Source: Natrinema soli (GTDB lineage: Archaea > Halobacteriota > Halobacteria > Halobacteriales > Natrialbaceae). From it: 9,914 nt of DNA. The notes under the pieces were generated by a model that worked only from the letters and a program-made list of their open reading frames with translations, did not search any database and was not told the DNA's origin. Every line of letters starts with the position of its first letter. Within the stretch, counting starts at the first letter, position 1. The DNA lies in the NCBI RefSeq assembly GCF_028618695.1, contig NZ_JAQIVI010000082.1, forward strand, positions 1 to 9,914, in the 5' to 3' direction. Positions 5,138-9,914 of this stretch are shown here, one piece after another. The position numbers were made by a program, and so were the translations under genes.

Positions 5138-5557
5138 ATGACAGCGCTCAGCGCACACCACGTCGGGATCACCGTCGCCGACCTCGAGGAGACGCTCGCG
5201 TTCTACCGTGACGTGCTCGAGCTCCGGGTCGCCGACCGATTCAGCGTCGGCGGCGAGGCGTTCTCCGACGCCGTCGGCGTCGAGGGTGCGAGCGCGGAGT
5301 TCGCACACCTCGAGGCGGACGGAGCCCGGATCGAACTCGTCGAGTACGAGCCCGAAGCGAGGGGGTCCCCGACGGCGGGGCTCAATCAGCCGGGCGCGTC
5401 ACACGTCGGCCTCTCGGTCGACGACCTCGAGTCCTTCGCCGAAGCCCTTCCCGAGGACGTTCCGACGCTCAGCGAGCCACGGACGACCGAGAGCGGGACG
5501 ACGATCATGTTTCTGCGAGATCCCGAGGGGAACCTGATCGAAGTGCTCGAGACGTGA
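5138..5557 (+). CDS. Single-module VOC protein, glyoxalase I-like
   Basis: This 139-residue protein has one VOC module pair (beta-alpha-beta-beta-beta twice). All four classical metal ligands of the glyoxalase I fold can be placed: H8 in AHHVGITV, E66 in GARIELVEYE, H89 in ASHVGLSV and E135 in DPEGNLIEVLE. Helix DLEETLAFYRDVLEL at 15-29 is the usual family helix. Glyoxalase I isomerises the thiol hemithioacetal of methylglyoxal. Methylmalonyl-CoA epimerases and other isomerases or dioxygenases share this fold and these ligands, so the activity is not settled by sequence. In a haloarchaeon the thiol would probably be gamma-glutamylcysteine rather than glutathione. The gene follows the two-module dioxygenase by 126 bases and has its own promoter-like element. 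The presence of mgsA 2.5 kb away makes a glyoxalase role attractive, but that is inference. Confidence 0.8.
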   Translation: MTALSAHHVGITVADLEETLAFYRDVLELRVADRFSVGGEAFSDAVGVEGASAEFAHLEADGARIELVEYEPEARGSPTAGLNQPGASHVGLSVDDLESFAEALPEDVPTLSEPRTTESGTTIMFLRDPEGNLIEVLET

Positions 5558-5601
5558 CGAAAACGAATCGCGAATCCGAGTGAGAGCGGAGTCCGGGGCC
5601 G

Positions 5602-5859
5602 TCACCGTCCGTTACAGGCCAGCGTCGAACTGACCTGTTCGACCTCCTCGTCACAGCCCGAGCAGACGCGTTTCTCGGTCGCGATGTAGACGTCGCCACA
5701 CCGCGAGCAGTGGAAGAGATTGCCGAACCTGCTCGAGACGCTGTCCCCGCCCCCGCGATCGCTCTCGTCGGCCACTGTCTCCGTCTCGTTCGTCAGCGTC
5801 GATCGGACTCGTTCGCGAAGTCGCTGCGAGAACGACGTCGCGTTCTGTCGTATTCCCAT
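5602..5859 (-). CDS. Small zinc-ribbon protein of unknown function
   Basis: This 85-residue protein has a basic helical N-terminus (FSQRLRERVRSTL), a low-complexity Asp/Ser/Gly-rich middle to about residue 45, and a C-terminal zinc ribbon. The ribbon is CSRCGDVYIATEKRVCSGC, with ligands C51, C54, C66 and C69. Such ribbons bind one Zn2+ and mediate nucleic-acid or protein contacts. I do not recognise the family beyond that. The reading frame extends upstream to 6006, but the ATG at 5859 is preferred because the extension overlaps the pyrF promoter region and looks random. TTGATT on the minus strand (near 5884) is about 25 bases upstream, while a better-looking TATAAC (5873-5878) is too close at about 17, so the promoter is uncertain. 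It is divergent from pyrF and convergent with the glyoxalase-like gene. Confidence 0.7.
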   Translation of the reverse strand: MGIRQNATSFSQRLRERVRSTLTNETETVADESDRGGGDSVSSRFGNLFHCSRCGDVYIATEKRVCSGCDEEVEQVSSTLACNGR

Positions 5860-6037
5860 ACAGTGGGCAACTGTTATAGGAATCAAGTAGCTGATGTCTA
5901 AAGTATTTGGAGCGCCTCGGTGTACCGTAGCACGCCACGGGTCGCTCGACGAGGCGTCTCGGTACCGGGTACGATCCGCCACCGGCCGATGGCCGGCGGA
6001 TAGCAACCTTTTCGACTATCGCGTGACCACTCCCGGC
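5860..6037. other. Structured divergent region between zinc-ribbon gene and pyrF
   Basis: These 178 bases hold the promoters of both flanking genes and two possible foldings. At 5913-5956, CGCCTCG pairs with CGAGGCG around a nested CCGT/ACGG stem. At 5974-6001, ATCCG plus CCGGCC pair with GGCCGG plus CGGAT around a GAT loop with a CCA bulge. The second hairpin ends seven bases before the pyrF TATA-like box. No gene is convincing here. Confidence 0.5.
6007..6013 (+). promoter_or_regulatory. Putative core promoter of pyrF
   Basis: CCTTTTC is centred 27 bases before the ATG at 6038, with no Shine-Dalgarno sequence, consistent with a leaderless pyrF mRNA. It also argues against the in-frame ATG at 5894. 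Confidence 0.5.
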
Positions 6038-6841
6038 ATGAACTTCTTCGATCGCTTGCACGACCGCATTCGAACGGTCGACAGCGTCATCTCGGTCGGG
6101 CTCGACCCCGACCAGTCGCGCCTACCCGATCACCTGCACGAACGCGACCTCCCCAGGTGGGCGTTCAACCGGCGCATCATCGACGCGACCCACGAGCACG
6201 CCGCGGTCTTCAAGCCGAACGCGGCCTTCTACGAGGACCCCGACGGCTGGCGCGCTCTCGAGGAGACCATAGCCTACGCCCACGGGAAGGGCGTGCCCGT
6301 CCTGCTCGACGCCAAGCGCGCCGATATCGGGAACACGACACGGCAGTACGCACGGCTGCTCGAGACCGTCGACGCCATCACCGTCAATCCCTACATGGGT
6401 CGCGATTCGCTACAGCCGTTCCTGGCGAACGAGGAGGCCGGCGTGTTCGTTCTCTGTCGGACCTCGAACCCGGGCGGCGCGGATCTGCAGGACCTCGAAC
6501 TCGAGACCGGCGAGTCAGTCTACGAACGGGTAGCCGCGCTGGCGGATCTCTGGAACGAGAACGACAACGTCGGACTCGTCGTCGGCGCGACCCAGCCCGA
6601 CGAACTCGAGGACCTCCGCGAGCAGGTTCCGGATCTCCCCTTCCTCGTCCCCGGAATCGGGGCGCAGGGCGGCGACGCCGAAGCGGCGATCGAGTACGGG
6701 CTGGCCGACGGCGTCGGACTGGTCAACTCCTCGCGCGGAATCATTTTCGCTGGCGAGGATCACGGTGAAGATTTCGCTACTGCGAGCGGGCACGCCGCGA
6801 AGCGACTCAAAAAGCGGCTCAATCGGTACCGAGACGAGTAG
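6038..6841 (+). CDS. pyrF: Orotidine-5'-phosphate decarboxylase (type 2)
   Basis: This cytoplasmic enzyme catalyses the last step of de novo UMP synthesis, decarboxylating OMP. The 267-residue protein is of the longer type-2 class. Substrate and catalytic residues can be placed: D23 in VGLDPD, K59 in AVFKPN, and the signature DAKRADIGNT at 91-100 containing K93 and D96 of the Lys-Asp network. Phosphate-binding elements are VPGIGAQGGD at 204-213 and NSSRG at 230-234 with R233. VNPYMGRDSL at 116-125 is also characteristic. The frame is open back to 5894, but those 48 residues are not part of the family and lie across the promoter, so ATG 6038 is used. It is convergent with the small gene ending at 6868, with a gap of only 26 bases. 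No other pyr gene is in the window. Confidence 0.96.
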   Translation: MNFFDRLHDRIRTVDSVISVGLDPDQSRLPDHLHERDLPRWAFNRRIIDATHEHAAVFKPNAAFYEDPDGWRALEETIAYAHGKGVPVLLDAKRADIGNTTRQYARLLETVDAITVNPYMGRDSLQPFLANEEAGVFVLCRTSNPGGADLQDLELETGESVYERVAALADLWNENDNVGLVVGATQPDELEDLREQVPDLPFLVPGIGAQGGDAEAAIEYGLADGVGLVNSSRGIIFAGEDHGEDFATASGHAAKRLKKRLNRYRDE

Positions 6842-6867
6842 CGGTCCGTCGCCTTCTCGGTGCCGTT

Positions 6868-7125
6868 CTACCGGTGGTCCGGATCGGTGTCGACTACCCG
6901 CCCCGCGATACAACCGTCGATCACTCGAGCGACGACTTCCACCGTGACCGGCTCCGGCGGCGGCCGCTCCTCGAGGCGATTCAGCCCCTCGACGACGGCG
7001 ATGTCCATCGGACTGGCGTCGTTCGGGTGGTCGGCGACGAGGGTTTCGTCGTGCTCCTCGAGTCGGAGCCGATACGTCTCGCCGATGCCGAGTGACTCGC
7101 CGAGCAGGTCGCGTATCGAGGTCAC
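6868..7125 (-). CDS. Uncharacterised 85-residue haloarchaeal protein (GTG start)
   Basis: I do not recognise this protein with confidence. It starts VTSIRDLLGESLGIGETYRLRLEEHDE, continues with DASPMDIAVVEGLNRLEE and ends with a strand-rich segment VTVEVVARVIDGCIAGRVVD. Predicted beta-strands around residues 17-31 and 60-79 suggest a small barrel, loosely reminiscent of TRAM/OB folds; that is a guess. The GTG at 7125 is chosen because GAGGA (minus strand, 7136-7140) lies ten bases upstream as a Shine-Dalgarno site and no ATG fits. The frame is open up to 7326, but that extension is antisense to or overlaps the zinc-finger gene and is Arg/Thr-rich. It begins 31 bases behind the zinc-finger gene, so the two are probably co-transcribed. 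Its 3' end is convergent with pyrF. Confidence 0.65.
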   Translation of the reverse strand: MTSIRDLLGESLGIGETYRLRLEEHDETLVADHPNDASPMDIAVVEGLNRLEERPPPEPVTVEVVARVIDGCIAGRVVDTDPDHR

Positions 7126-7156
7126 GGGATTGCTATCCTCGGTTTCGTCGGTCGGG

Positions 7157-7336
7157 TCAGAACTGGTTGATCTCCACGTCGTCGTTCCCGGGACCCGGCT
7201 GTGCCTGCGAGGCGCAGTCGGCACACAACCCCATGCTGTCCTCGTAGTGAAGCTCACACGCGAGCGTCCCGCAGTTGGAACACCGTTCCTGGGCCGGACG
7301 GGATTCACAGATCTGACAGAGGCCACTCACACTCAT
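7157..7336 (-). CDS. Small Cys/His cross-brace zinc-finger protein (HIT/B-box-like)
   Basis: This 59-residue protein has eight evenly placed metal ligands in its first 41 residues: C7, C10, C19, C22, C27, H30, C38 and C41 (C-x2-C, C-x2-C, C-x2-H, C-x2-C). Such an array binds two Zn2+ in a cross-brace, as in HIT-type and B-box fingers, which mediate protein contacts. The tail (residues 44-59, ending DDVEINQF) is acidic and probably flexible. The ATG at 7336 is preferred over the open frame up to 7465 because the finger begins at residue 7 and a CTTTCAAG element lies about 28 bases upstream. It is the first gene of a probable two-gene unit with the 85-residue protein and is divergent from the GTPBP1-type gene, 253 bases away. 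The cellular role is unknown. Confidence 0.75.
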   Translation of the reverse strand: MSVSGLCQICESRPAQERCSNCGTLACELHYEDSMGLCADCASQAQPGPGNDDVEINQF

Positions 7337-7360
7337 ACCGTGCGGTACGGACTCGAGGGG

Positions 7361-7368
7361 CTTGAAAG
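7361..7368 (-). promoter_or_regulatory. Putative core promoter of the zinc-finger gene
   Basis: The minus strand reads CTTTCAAG, centred about 28 bases before the ATG at 7336. It is a weak TATA-like element supported mainly by spacing. Confidence 0.4.
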
Positions 7369-7521
7369 CGGCCCCGGCACGTTCGGCCCGGCCGTCGGCT
7401 CCGGACTGTGGTCGCCCTCGCGAACGCGAACGATGGATGGCCCCAGCCGCGCGGCCACACGACATTCCGTCCGCTTCCGCGGCGTTCGAGTACCTCCCGG
7501 TGTAGTTTTCGTCGACTCAAC

Positions 7522-7546
7522 GGTAATACCATGACACATATTGTCA
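7522..7546. promoter_or_regulatory. Paired dyads upstream of the GTPBP1-type promoter
   Basis: GGTA-A-TACC (7522-7530) is followed one base later by TGACA-CATAT-TGTCA (7532-7546). They sit in an AT-richer island ending about 12 bases before the TTTT core element at 7561. The position upstream of TATA/BRE suits an activator. Function is inferred only. Confidence 0.4.
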
Positions 7547-7558
7547 ATGTACGGGAAG

Positions 7559-7565
7559 GCTTTTG
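7559..7565 (+). promoter_or_regulatory. Putative core promoter of the GTPBP1-type gene
   Basis: GCTTTTG is centred about 28 bases before the ATG at 7590 and supports that start over an in-frame upstream ATG-like codon at 7563, which would fall inside the promoter. Confidence 0.5.
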
Positions 7566-7589
7566 CCGTGTGCCCCGCTACCAGGGGGT

Positions 7590-9191
7590 ATGAGCCGTGA
7601 CCGGGCTCTCCTCGAGCGAGCCCTGGACCGTGGCGAACAGGACGGTGGCAACGTCGAGTTCAAGGAACGACTGTCGCGAGACGTCCACCTCGAGGGTGGA
7701 CGGCGGGAGAGTCTGGCCGCGCAACTCCGACACCGACTCCTTTCGGGCGACGGCGAAGCGACGTACGTCGTCGGCGTCACCGACGACGGCGGACTCGCCG
7801 GGATCGATCCCGACACCTTCTCCGAGACGATGGACGTCCTCTCCCTGCTGGCCGAGGAGGCCGACGCACACATCGAAGACGTCCAGACCTGGGGGATTAA
7901 CGAGGGCATCGTCGGCGTCGCTCAGGTTCGGGAGGGCGGCGTCCTCGAGACGGACGACGAACACGTCGTCGTCGGGACGGCGGGCCACGTCGACCACGGA
8001 AAGAGCACCCTGGTGGGGTCGCTCGTAACGGGCAAACCCGACGACGGGGACGGTGCGACGCGCGCGTTCCTCGACGTGCAGCCCCACGAGGTCGAGCGCG
8101 GGCTCTCAGCCGATCTCTCCTACGCCGTCTACGGCTTCGACGACGACGGGCCCGTTCGAGTGCGGAATCCGAACCGCAAGGCCGACCGCGCGGAAGTCGT
8201 CCAGGAGGCCGATCGACTCGTCTCCTTCGTCGACACCGTCGGCCACGAGCCGTGGCTCCGGACGACGATCCGCGGCCTCGTCGGGCAGAAACTCGACTAC
8301 GGCCTGCTGGTCGTGGCCGCCGACGACGGGCCGACCCGGACGACCCGCGAACACCTCGGCGTCCTGCTCGCCACGGACCTCCCGACGATCGTCGCGATCA
8401 CGAAGACCGACACCGTCGACGAGGAGCGCATCGAGGAAGTCGAACGCGAGGTCGAGCGACTCCTCCGGGAGGTCGACAAATCGCCGCTGCGGGTCATCCG
8501 TCACGGCGTCGACGCCGCCGTCGAGGAAGTCAGCGAGCGCGTCGTTCCGATCGTCGAAACCAGCGCGATCACGATGGACGGCCTCGAGACGCTGGACGAA
8601 CTGTTCGATCGGCTCCCGAAGACGTCCCAGGACACCGGCGAGTTCCGGATGTACGTCGACCGAAGCTACTCGGTCACGGGGGTCGGCGCGGTCGCCTCCG
8701 GCACCGTCATGGCCGGTGAGGTCGAGGCCGGCGACGAACTCCTGATCGGCCCGATGGCCGACGGTCGGTTCCAGGAGGTCGAGGTTCGATCGATCGAGAT
8801 GCACTACCACCGGGTCGACAAGGCTCAGGCGGGCCGGATCGTCGGCATCGCACTCAAGGGAATCGCGGAGAGCGCGATCGAGCGCGGCATGGTCCTCCTG
8901 CCCCGCGATACCGATCCGGAACCCGTCCGGGAGTTCGAGGCCGAAGTCATGGTGCTCAATCACCCCACCCGAATCGGCGAGGGGTACGAACCGGTCGTCC
9001 ACCTCGAGACGATCGGCGAGGCCGCGGCCTTCTACCCCAAAAACGGCCGGCTCCTGCCGGGCGATACGGGCGAGACCACCGTCCGGTTCAAGTTCCGCCC
9101 GTACCTCGTCGAGGAGGGCCAGAAGTTCGTCTTCCGCGAGGGCCGCAGCAAGGGCGTGGGGACGGTGACCGACGTCCATCCCGCCGACTGA
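7590..9191 (+). CDS. GTPBP1-type translational GTPase
   Basis: This 533-residue cytoplasmic protein is related to EF-Tu/EF1A and to eukaryotic GTPBP1/GTPBP2. Residues 1-125 are an N-terminal region (NVEFKERLS, then YVVGVTDDGGLAGIDP) typical of this family. The G domain follows: G1 AGHVDHGKST at 131-140, a switch I segment HEVERGLSADLSYAVYGF from about 166, G3 DTVGHE at 215-220, G4 TKTD at 271-274 and G5 TSA at 324-326. Domain II, from about residue 355, carries YSVTGVGAVASGTVMAGEV. Domain III ends near VRFKFRPYLVEEGQKFVFREGRSKGVGTV, a typical EF1A-like barrel ending. Human GTPBP1 interacts with aminoacyl-tRNA and the ribosome and is linked to mRNA turnover; the archaeal role is not established to my knowledge. 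Switch I has Ser where EF-Tu has the metal-contacting Thr, as expected for this family. The gene is monocistronic. Confidence 0.9.
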   Translation: MSRDRALLERALDRGEQDGGNVEFKERLSRDVHLEGGRRESLAAQLRHRLLSGDGEATYVVGVTDDGGLAGIDPDTFSETMDVLSLLAEEADAHIEDVQTWGINEGIVGVAQVREGGVLETDDEHVVVGTAGHVDHGKSTLVGSLVTGKPDDGDGATRAFLDVQPHEVERGLSADLSYAVYGFDDDGPVRVRNPNRKADRAEVVQEADRLVSFVDTVGHEPWLRTTIRGLVGQKLDYGLLVVAADDGPTRTTREHLGVLLATDLPTIVAITKTDTVDEERIEEVEREVERLLREVDKSPLRVIRHGVDAAVEEVSERVVPIVETSAITMDGLETLDELFDRLPKTSQDTGEFRMYVDRSYSVTGVGAVASGTVMAGEVEAGDELLIGPMADGRFQEVEVRSIEMHYHRVDKAQAGRIVGIALKGIAESAIERGMVLLPRDTDPEPVREFEAEVMVLNHPTRIGEGYEPVVHLETIGEAAAFYPKNGRLLPGDTGETTVRFKFRPYLVEEGQKFVFREGRSKGVGTVTDVHPAD

Positions 9192-9192
9192 T

Positions 9193-9217
9193 TCGTTTCG
9201 GAAACGACGTCTTTCTC
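9193..9217 (+). terminator. Probable terminator of the GTPBP1-type gene
   Basis: TCGTTTC and GAAACGA (arms around one base, 9193-9207) form a short hairpin directly after the TGA, followed by CGTCTTTCTC. Hairpin plus pyrimidine tract at this place fits transcript termination. Confidence 0.45.
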
Positions 9218-9278
9218 CGGCCCGGTCACCCACTGCGGTGGTACGCGCTGTCTGCGAGAACTCTAGCCTCGCAGCCCA

Positions 9279-9301
9279 TTCGCGCGGCGTCGCCGCGCGA
9301 A
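9279..9301. repeat. Perfect 11-base inverted repeat
   Basis: TTCGCGCGGCG and CGCCGCGCGAA are perfect arms around a single T. As RNA it gives a very stable stem of about 9 bp with a 5-base loop on either strand. It lies between converging genes, so it may act as a bidirectional transcript barrier or be part of a dispersed repeat. Confidence 0.55.
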
Positions 9302-9351
9302 GACGCCGTCTCGTCCGAAATTCAATCGCTCAATCATACTGGACACTCCTG

Positions 9352-9356
9352 AAAAA
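9352..9356 (-). terminator. T-run downstream of the ferredoxin gene
   Basis: The minus strand reads GCTTTTTC, 28-32 bases after the ferredoxin stop. Archaeal termination commonly uses short U-tracts, so this is a plausible end for the ferredoxin transcript. Confidence 0.4.
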
Positions 9357-9383
9357 GCGGCCACAATCGGAGCCGTTTCCGGA

Positions 9384-9692
9384 TCACAGAGCGTCGAGCC
9401 CGAGCAGGTCGTCCTGCACCCGCTCTCCGACCCGGATCTCGCTGTCCGATCGCGGGTACGAACAGCACAGCAGTACGTAACCGTCGTCCTCCTGTTCGGG
9501 GGTGAGCCCCGTCCCCTCGCGCCCGTCGAGGTCGCCCTCGAGCAACTCGCCCGCACAGGAGGTACACATCCCGTTTCGACAGGAGTGGGGCAGCTCGAGG
9601 CCGGCGCGCTCGGCCGCGTCGAGGACGTACTCGTCCGGGCCGACCGTGACGGTCTCCGTCCCATCCTCGAGGTGGAACGTGATCTCGTACAT
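9384..9692 (-). CDS. Plant-type 2Fe-2S ferredoxin
   Basis: This 102-residue soluble electron carrier has the beta-grasp ferredoxin fold. The cluster motif is complete: C38-x4-C43-x2-C46 in PHSCRNGMCTSC and the fourth ligand C76 (followed by a second Cys, C77) in YVLLCCSYPRSDSEI. The first strands (YEITFHLEDGTETVTV) and helix EYVLDAAERAG are standard. It lacks the extra helical insertion of the classical haloarchaeal ferredoxins of about 128 residues, so it is the shorter bacterial/chloroplast-like form. Its redox partner is not evident. The ATG directly abuts the TAG of the preceding gene (TAGATG, no spacer), so translation is probably coupled and the two are co-transcribed. The doubled Cys at the fourth ligand is unusual for the LTC pattern, but either residue could serve. 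Confidence 0.92.
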   Translation of the reverse strand: MYEITFHLEDGTETVTVGPDEYVLDAAERAGLELPHSCRNGMCTSCAGELLEGDLDGREGTGLTPEQEDDGYVLLCCSYPRSDSEIRVGERVQDDLLGLDAL

Positions 9693-9914
9693 CTATATCC
9701 GCTGGCGGAGCTTGTACAGTTCCAGCGCTTCCAGACGCGGGTCGCCGGTGCCGACCTCGTCGTGCTCGAGGCTGGCACCGCTGATGCTCTCGTTGAACGA
9801 CGTGCTGACGCCCTCCTCGTCGAACGTCGAGTCCATGATGTAGGCGATGTTATCGCGCACCGTCTCGAAGCTCTGGCCGAGTTCGTCGGCGGCGTCCTCG
9901 ATCGCGTCGATTAC
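9693..9914 (-). CDS. Unrecognised protein, C-terminal 73 residues (cut by window edge)
   Basis: Only the 3' end is visible. The fragment starts VIDAIEDAADELGQSFE and ends LEALELYKLRQRI before TAG. It is acidic and mostly helical at both ends, with a Ser/Gly-rich linker (STSFNESISGASLEHDEVGTGD) between. I do not recognise the family and assign no function. The frame is accepted because it is open through the edge, has haloarchaeal composition and codon use, and its stop touches the ferredoxin start codon, so the two genes form an operon. The function of this gene probably decides what the ferredoxin is for. Confidence 0.7.
   Translation of the reverse strand, partial: VIDAIEDAADELGQSFETVRDNIAYIMDSTFDEEGVSTSFNESISGASLEHDEVGTGDPRLEALELYKLRQRI

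Larger units (their letters stand above)
7337..7589. other. Intergenic region between zinc-finger and GTPBP1-type genes
   Basis: This is the longest gap in the window (253 bases). The left two thirds are GC-rich with the zinc-finger gene's promoter and no convincing gene. The right third (about 7505-7566) is an AT-richer island with two dyads and the promoter of the GTPBP1-type gene. Confidence 0.6.
9192..9383. other. Convergent intergenic region after the GTPBP1-type and ferredoxin genes
   Basis: These 192 bases separate two converging genes. They hold the plus-strand terminator-like hairpin, a perfect 11-base-arm dyad at 9279-9301 and a minus-strand T-run at 9352-9356. I see no gene here. 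Confidence 0.6.

Noticed and set aside
5138..5557. Naming the single-module VOC gene as methylmalonyl-CoA epimerase or as glyoxalase I outright
   Set aside because: Both share the fold and four metal ligands; nothing visible decides between them.
5873..5878. TATAAC (minus strand) as the TATA box of the zinc-ribbon gene
   Set aside because: It is only about 17 bases from the ATG, which would place initiation inside the coding sequence; the weaker TTGATT near 5884 has better spacing.
5894..6037. N-terminally extended pyrF starting at 5894
   Set aside because: The extension is not part of type-2 OMP decarboxylases and covers the promoter; ATG 6038 begins the conserved sequence.
8106..9233. Minus-strand open frame (375 codons) antisense to the GTPBP1-type gene
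   Set aside because: It mirrors the codon positions of the GTPase gene and has no family features.
1..9914. CRISPR array, tRNA/rRNA genes, insertion sequences or prophage
   Set aside because: I looked for regularly spaced repeats, cloverleaf-like segments, transposase motifs and terminal repeats and saw none; the only tandem repeat is the 5041-5078 dyad pair.

Overview
The window looks like chromosomal DNA of a haloarchaeon (class Halobacteria). It is GC-rich with strong third-position G/C. The proteins are rich in Asp and Glu. Long antisense reading frames shadow almost every gene. Most first genes have a T-rich or TATA-like box 25-29 bases before the start codon and no Shine-Dalgarno sequence, the pattern of leaderless haloarchaeal transcripts. 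The genus cannot be fixed from sequence alone. I see no tRNA, rRNA, CRISPR array, insertion sequence or prophage signature.

Layout, left to right: the N-terminal 70 codons of a HAD-superfamily hydrolase (minus, cut by the left edge); a minus-strand cluster read as mgsA (methylglyoxal synthase), a KhtT-like RCK_C regulatory subunit, then a KhtU-like CPA2 cation:proton antiporter; a divergent class I SAM-dependent methyltransferase (plus); a small winged-helix regulator (plus); a two-domain VOC ring-cleaving dioxygenase of the MhqO/PcpA type (plus); a single-domain VOC glyoxalase-like protein (plus); a small zinc-ribbon protein (minus); pyrF, orotidine-5'-phosphate decarboxylase (plus, convergent with the next pair); a minus-strand pair of small genes (an eight-ligand Cys/His zinc-finger protein followed by an uncharacterised 85-residue protein with a GTG start); a GTPBP1-type translational GTPase (plus); and a plant-type 2Fe-2S ferredoxin abutting the 3' end of an unrecognised gene (minus, cut by the right edge). 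No gene-free stretch exceeds 300 bases. The longest are 7337-7589, 3509-3719, 9192-9383 and 5860-6037, and each is described.

The functional theme of the left half is handling of reactive carbonyls and electrophiles. MgsA makes methylglyoxal. KhtTU is known in Bacillus subtilis to protect against methylglyoxal through cation/proton exchange. The VOC proteins downstream belong to the superfamily that contains glyoxalase I and quinone-removing dioxygenases. That these genes form one module is inference from gene content and proximity. The right half is housekeeping (pyrimidine synthesis, a translational GTPase, electron transfer) with several small zinc proteins of unknown role.

The most notable non-coding structure is a row of three 17-base 6-5-6 dyads between the dioxygenase and the glyoxalase-like gene (5018-5078). 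The last two are exactly adjacent 19-base repeats that differ by a compensatory base-pair change. Other dyads flank the TATA box of the khtT-like gene and sit just upstream of the GTPBP1 promoter.
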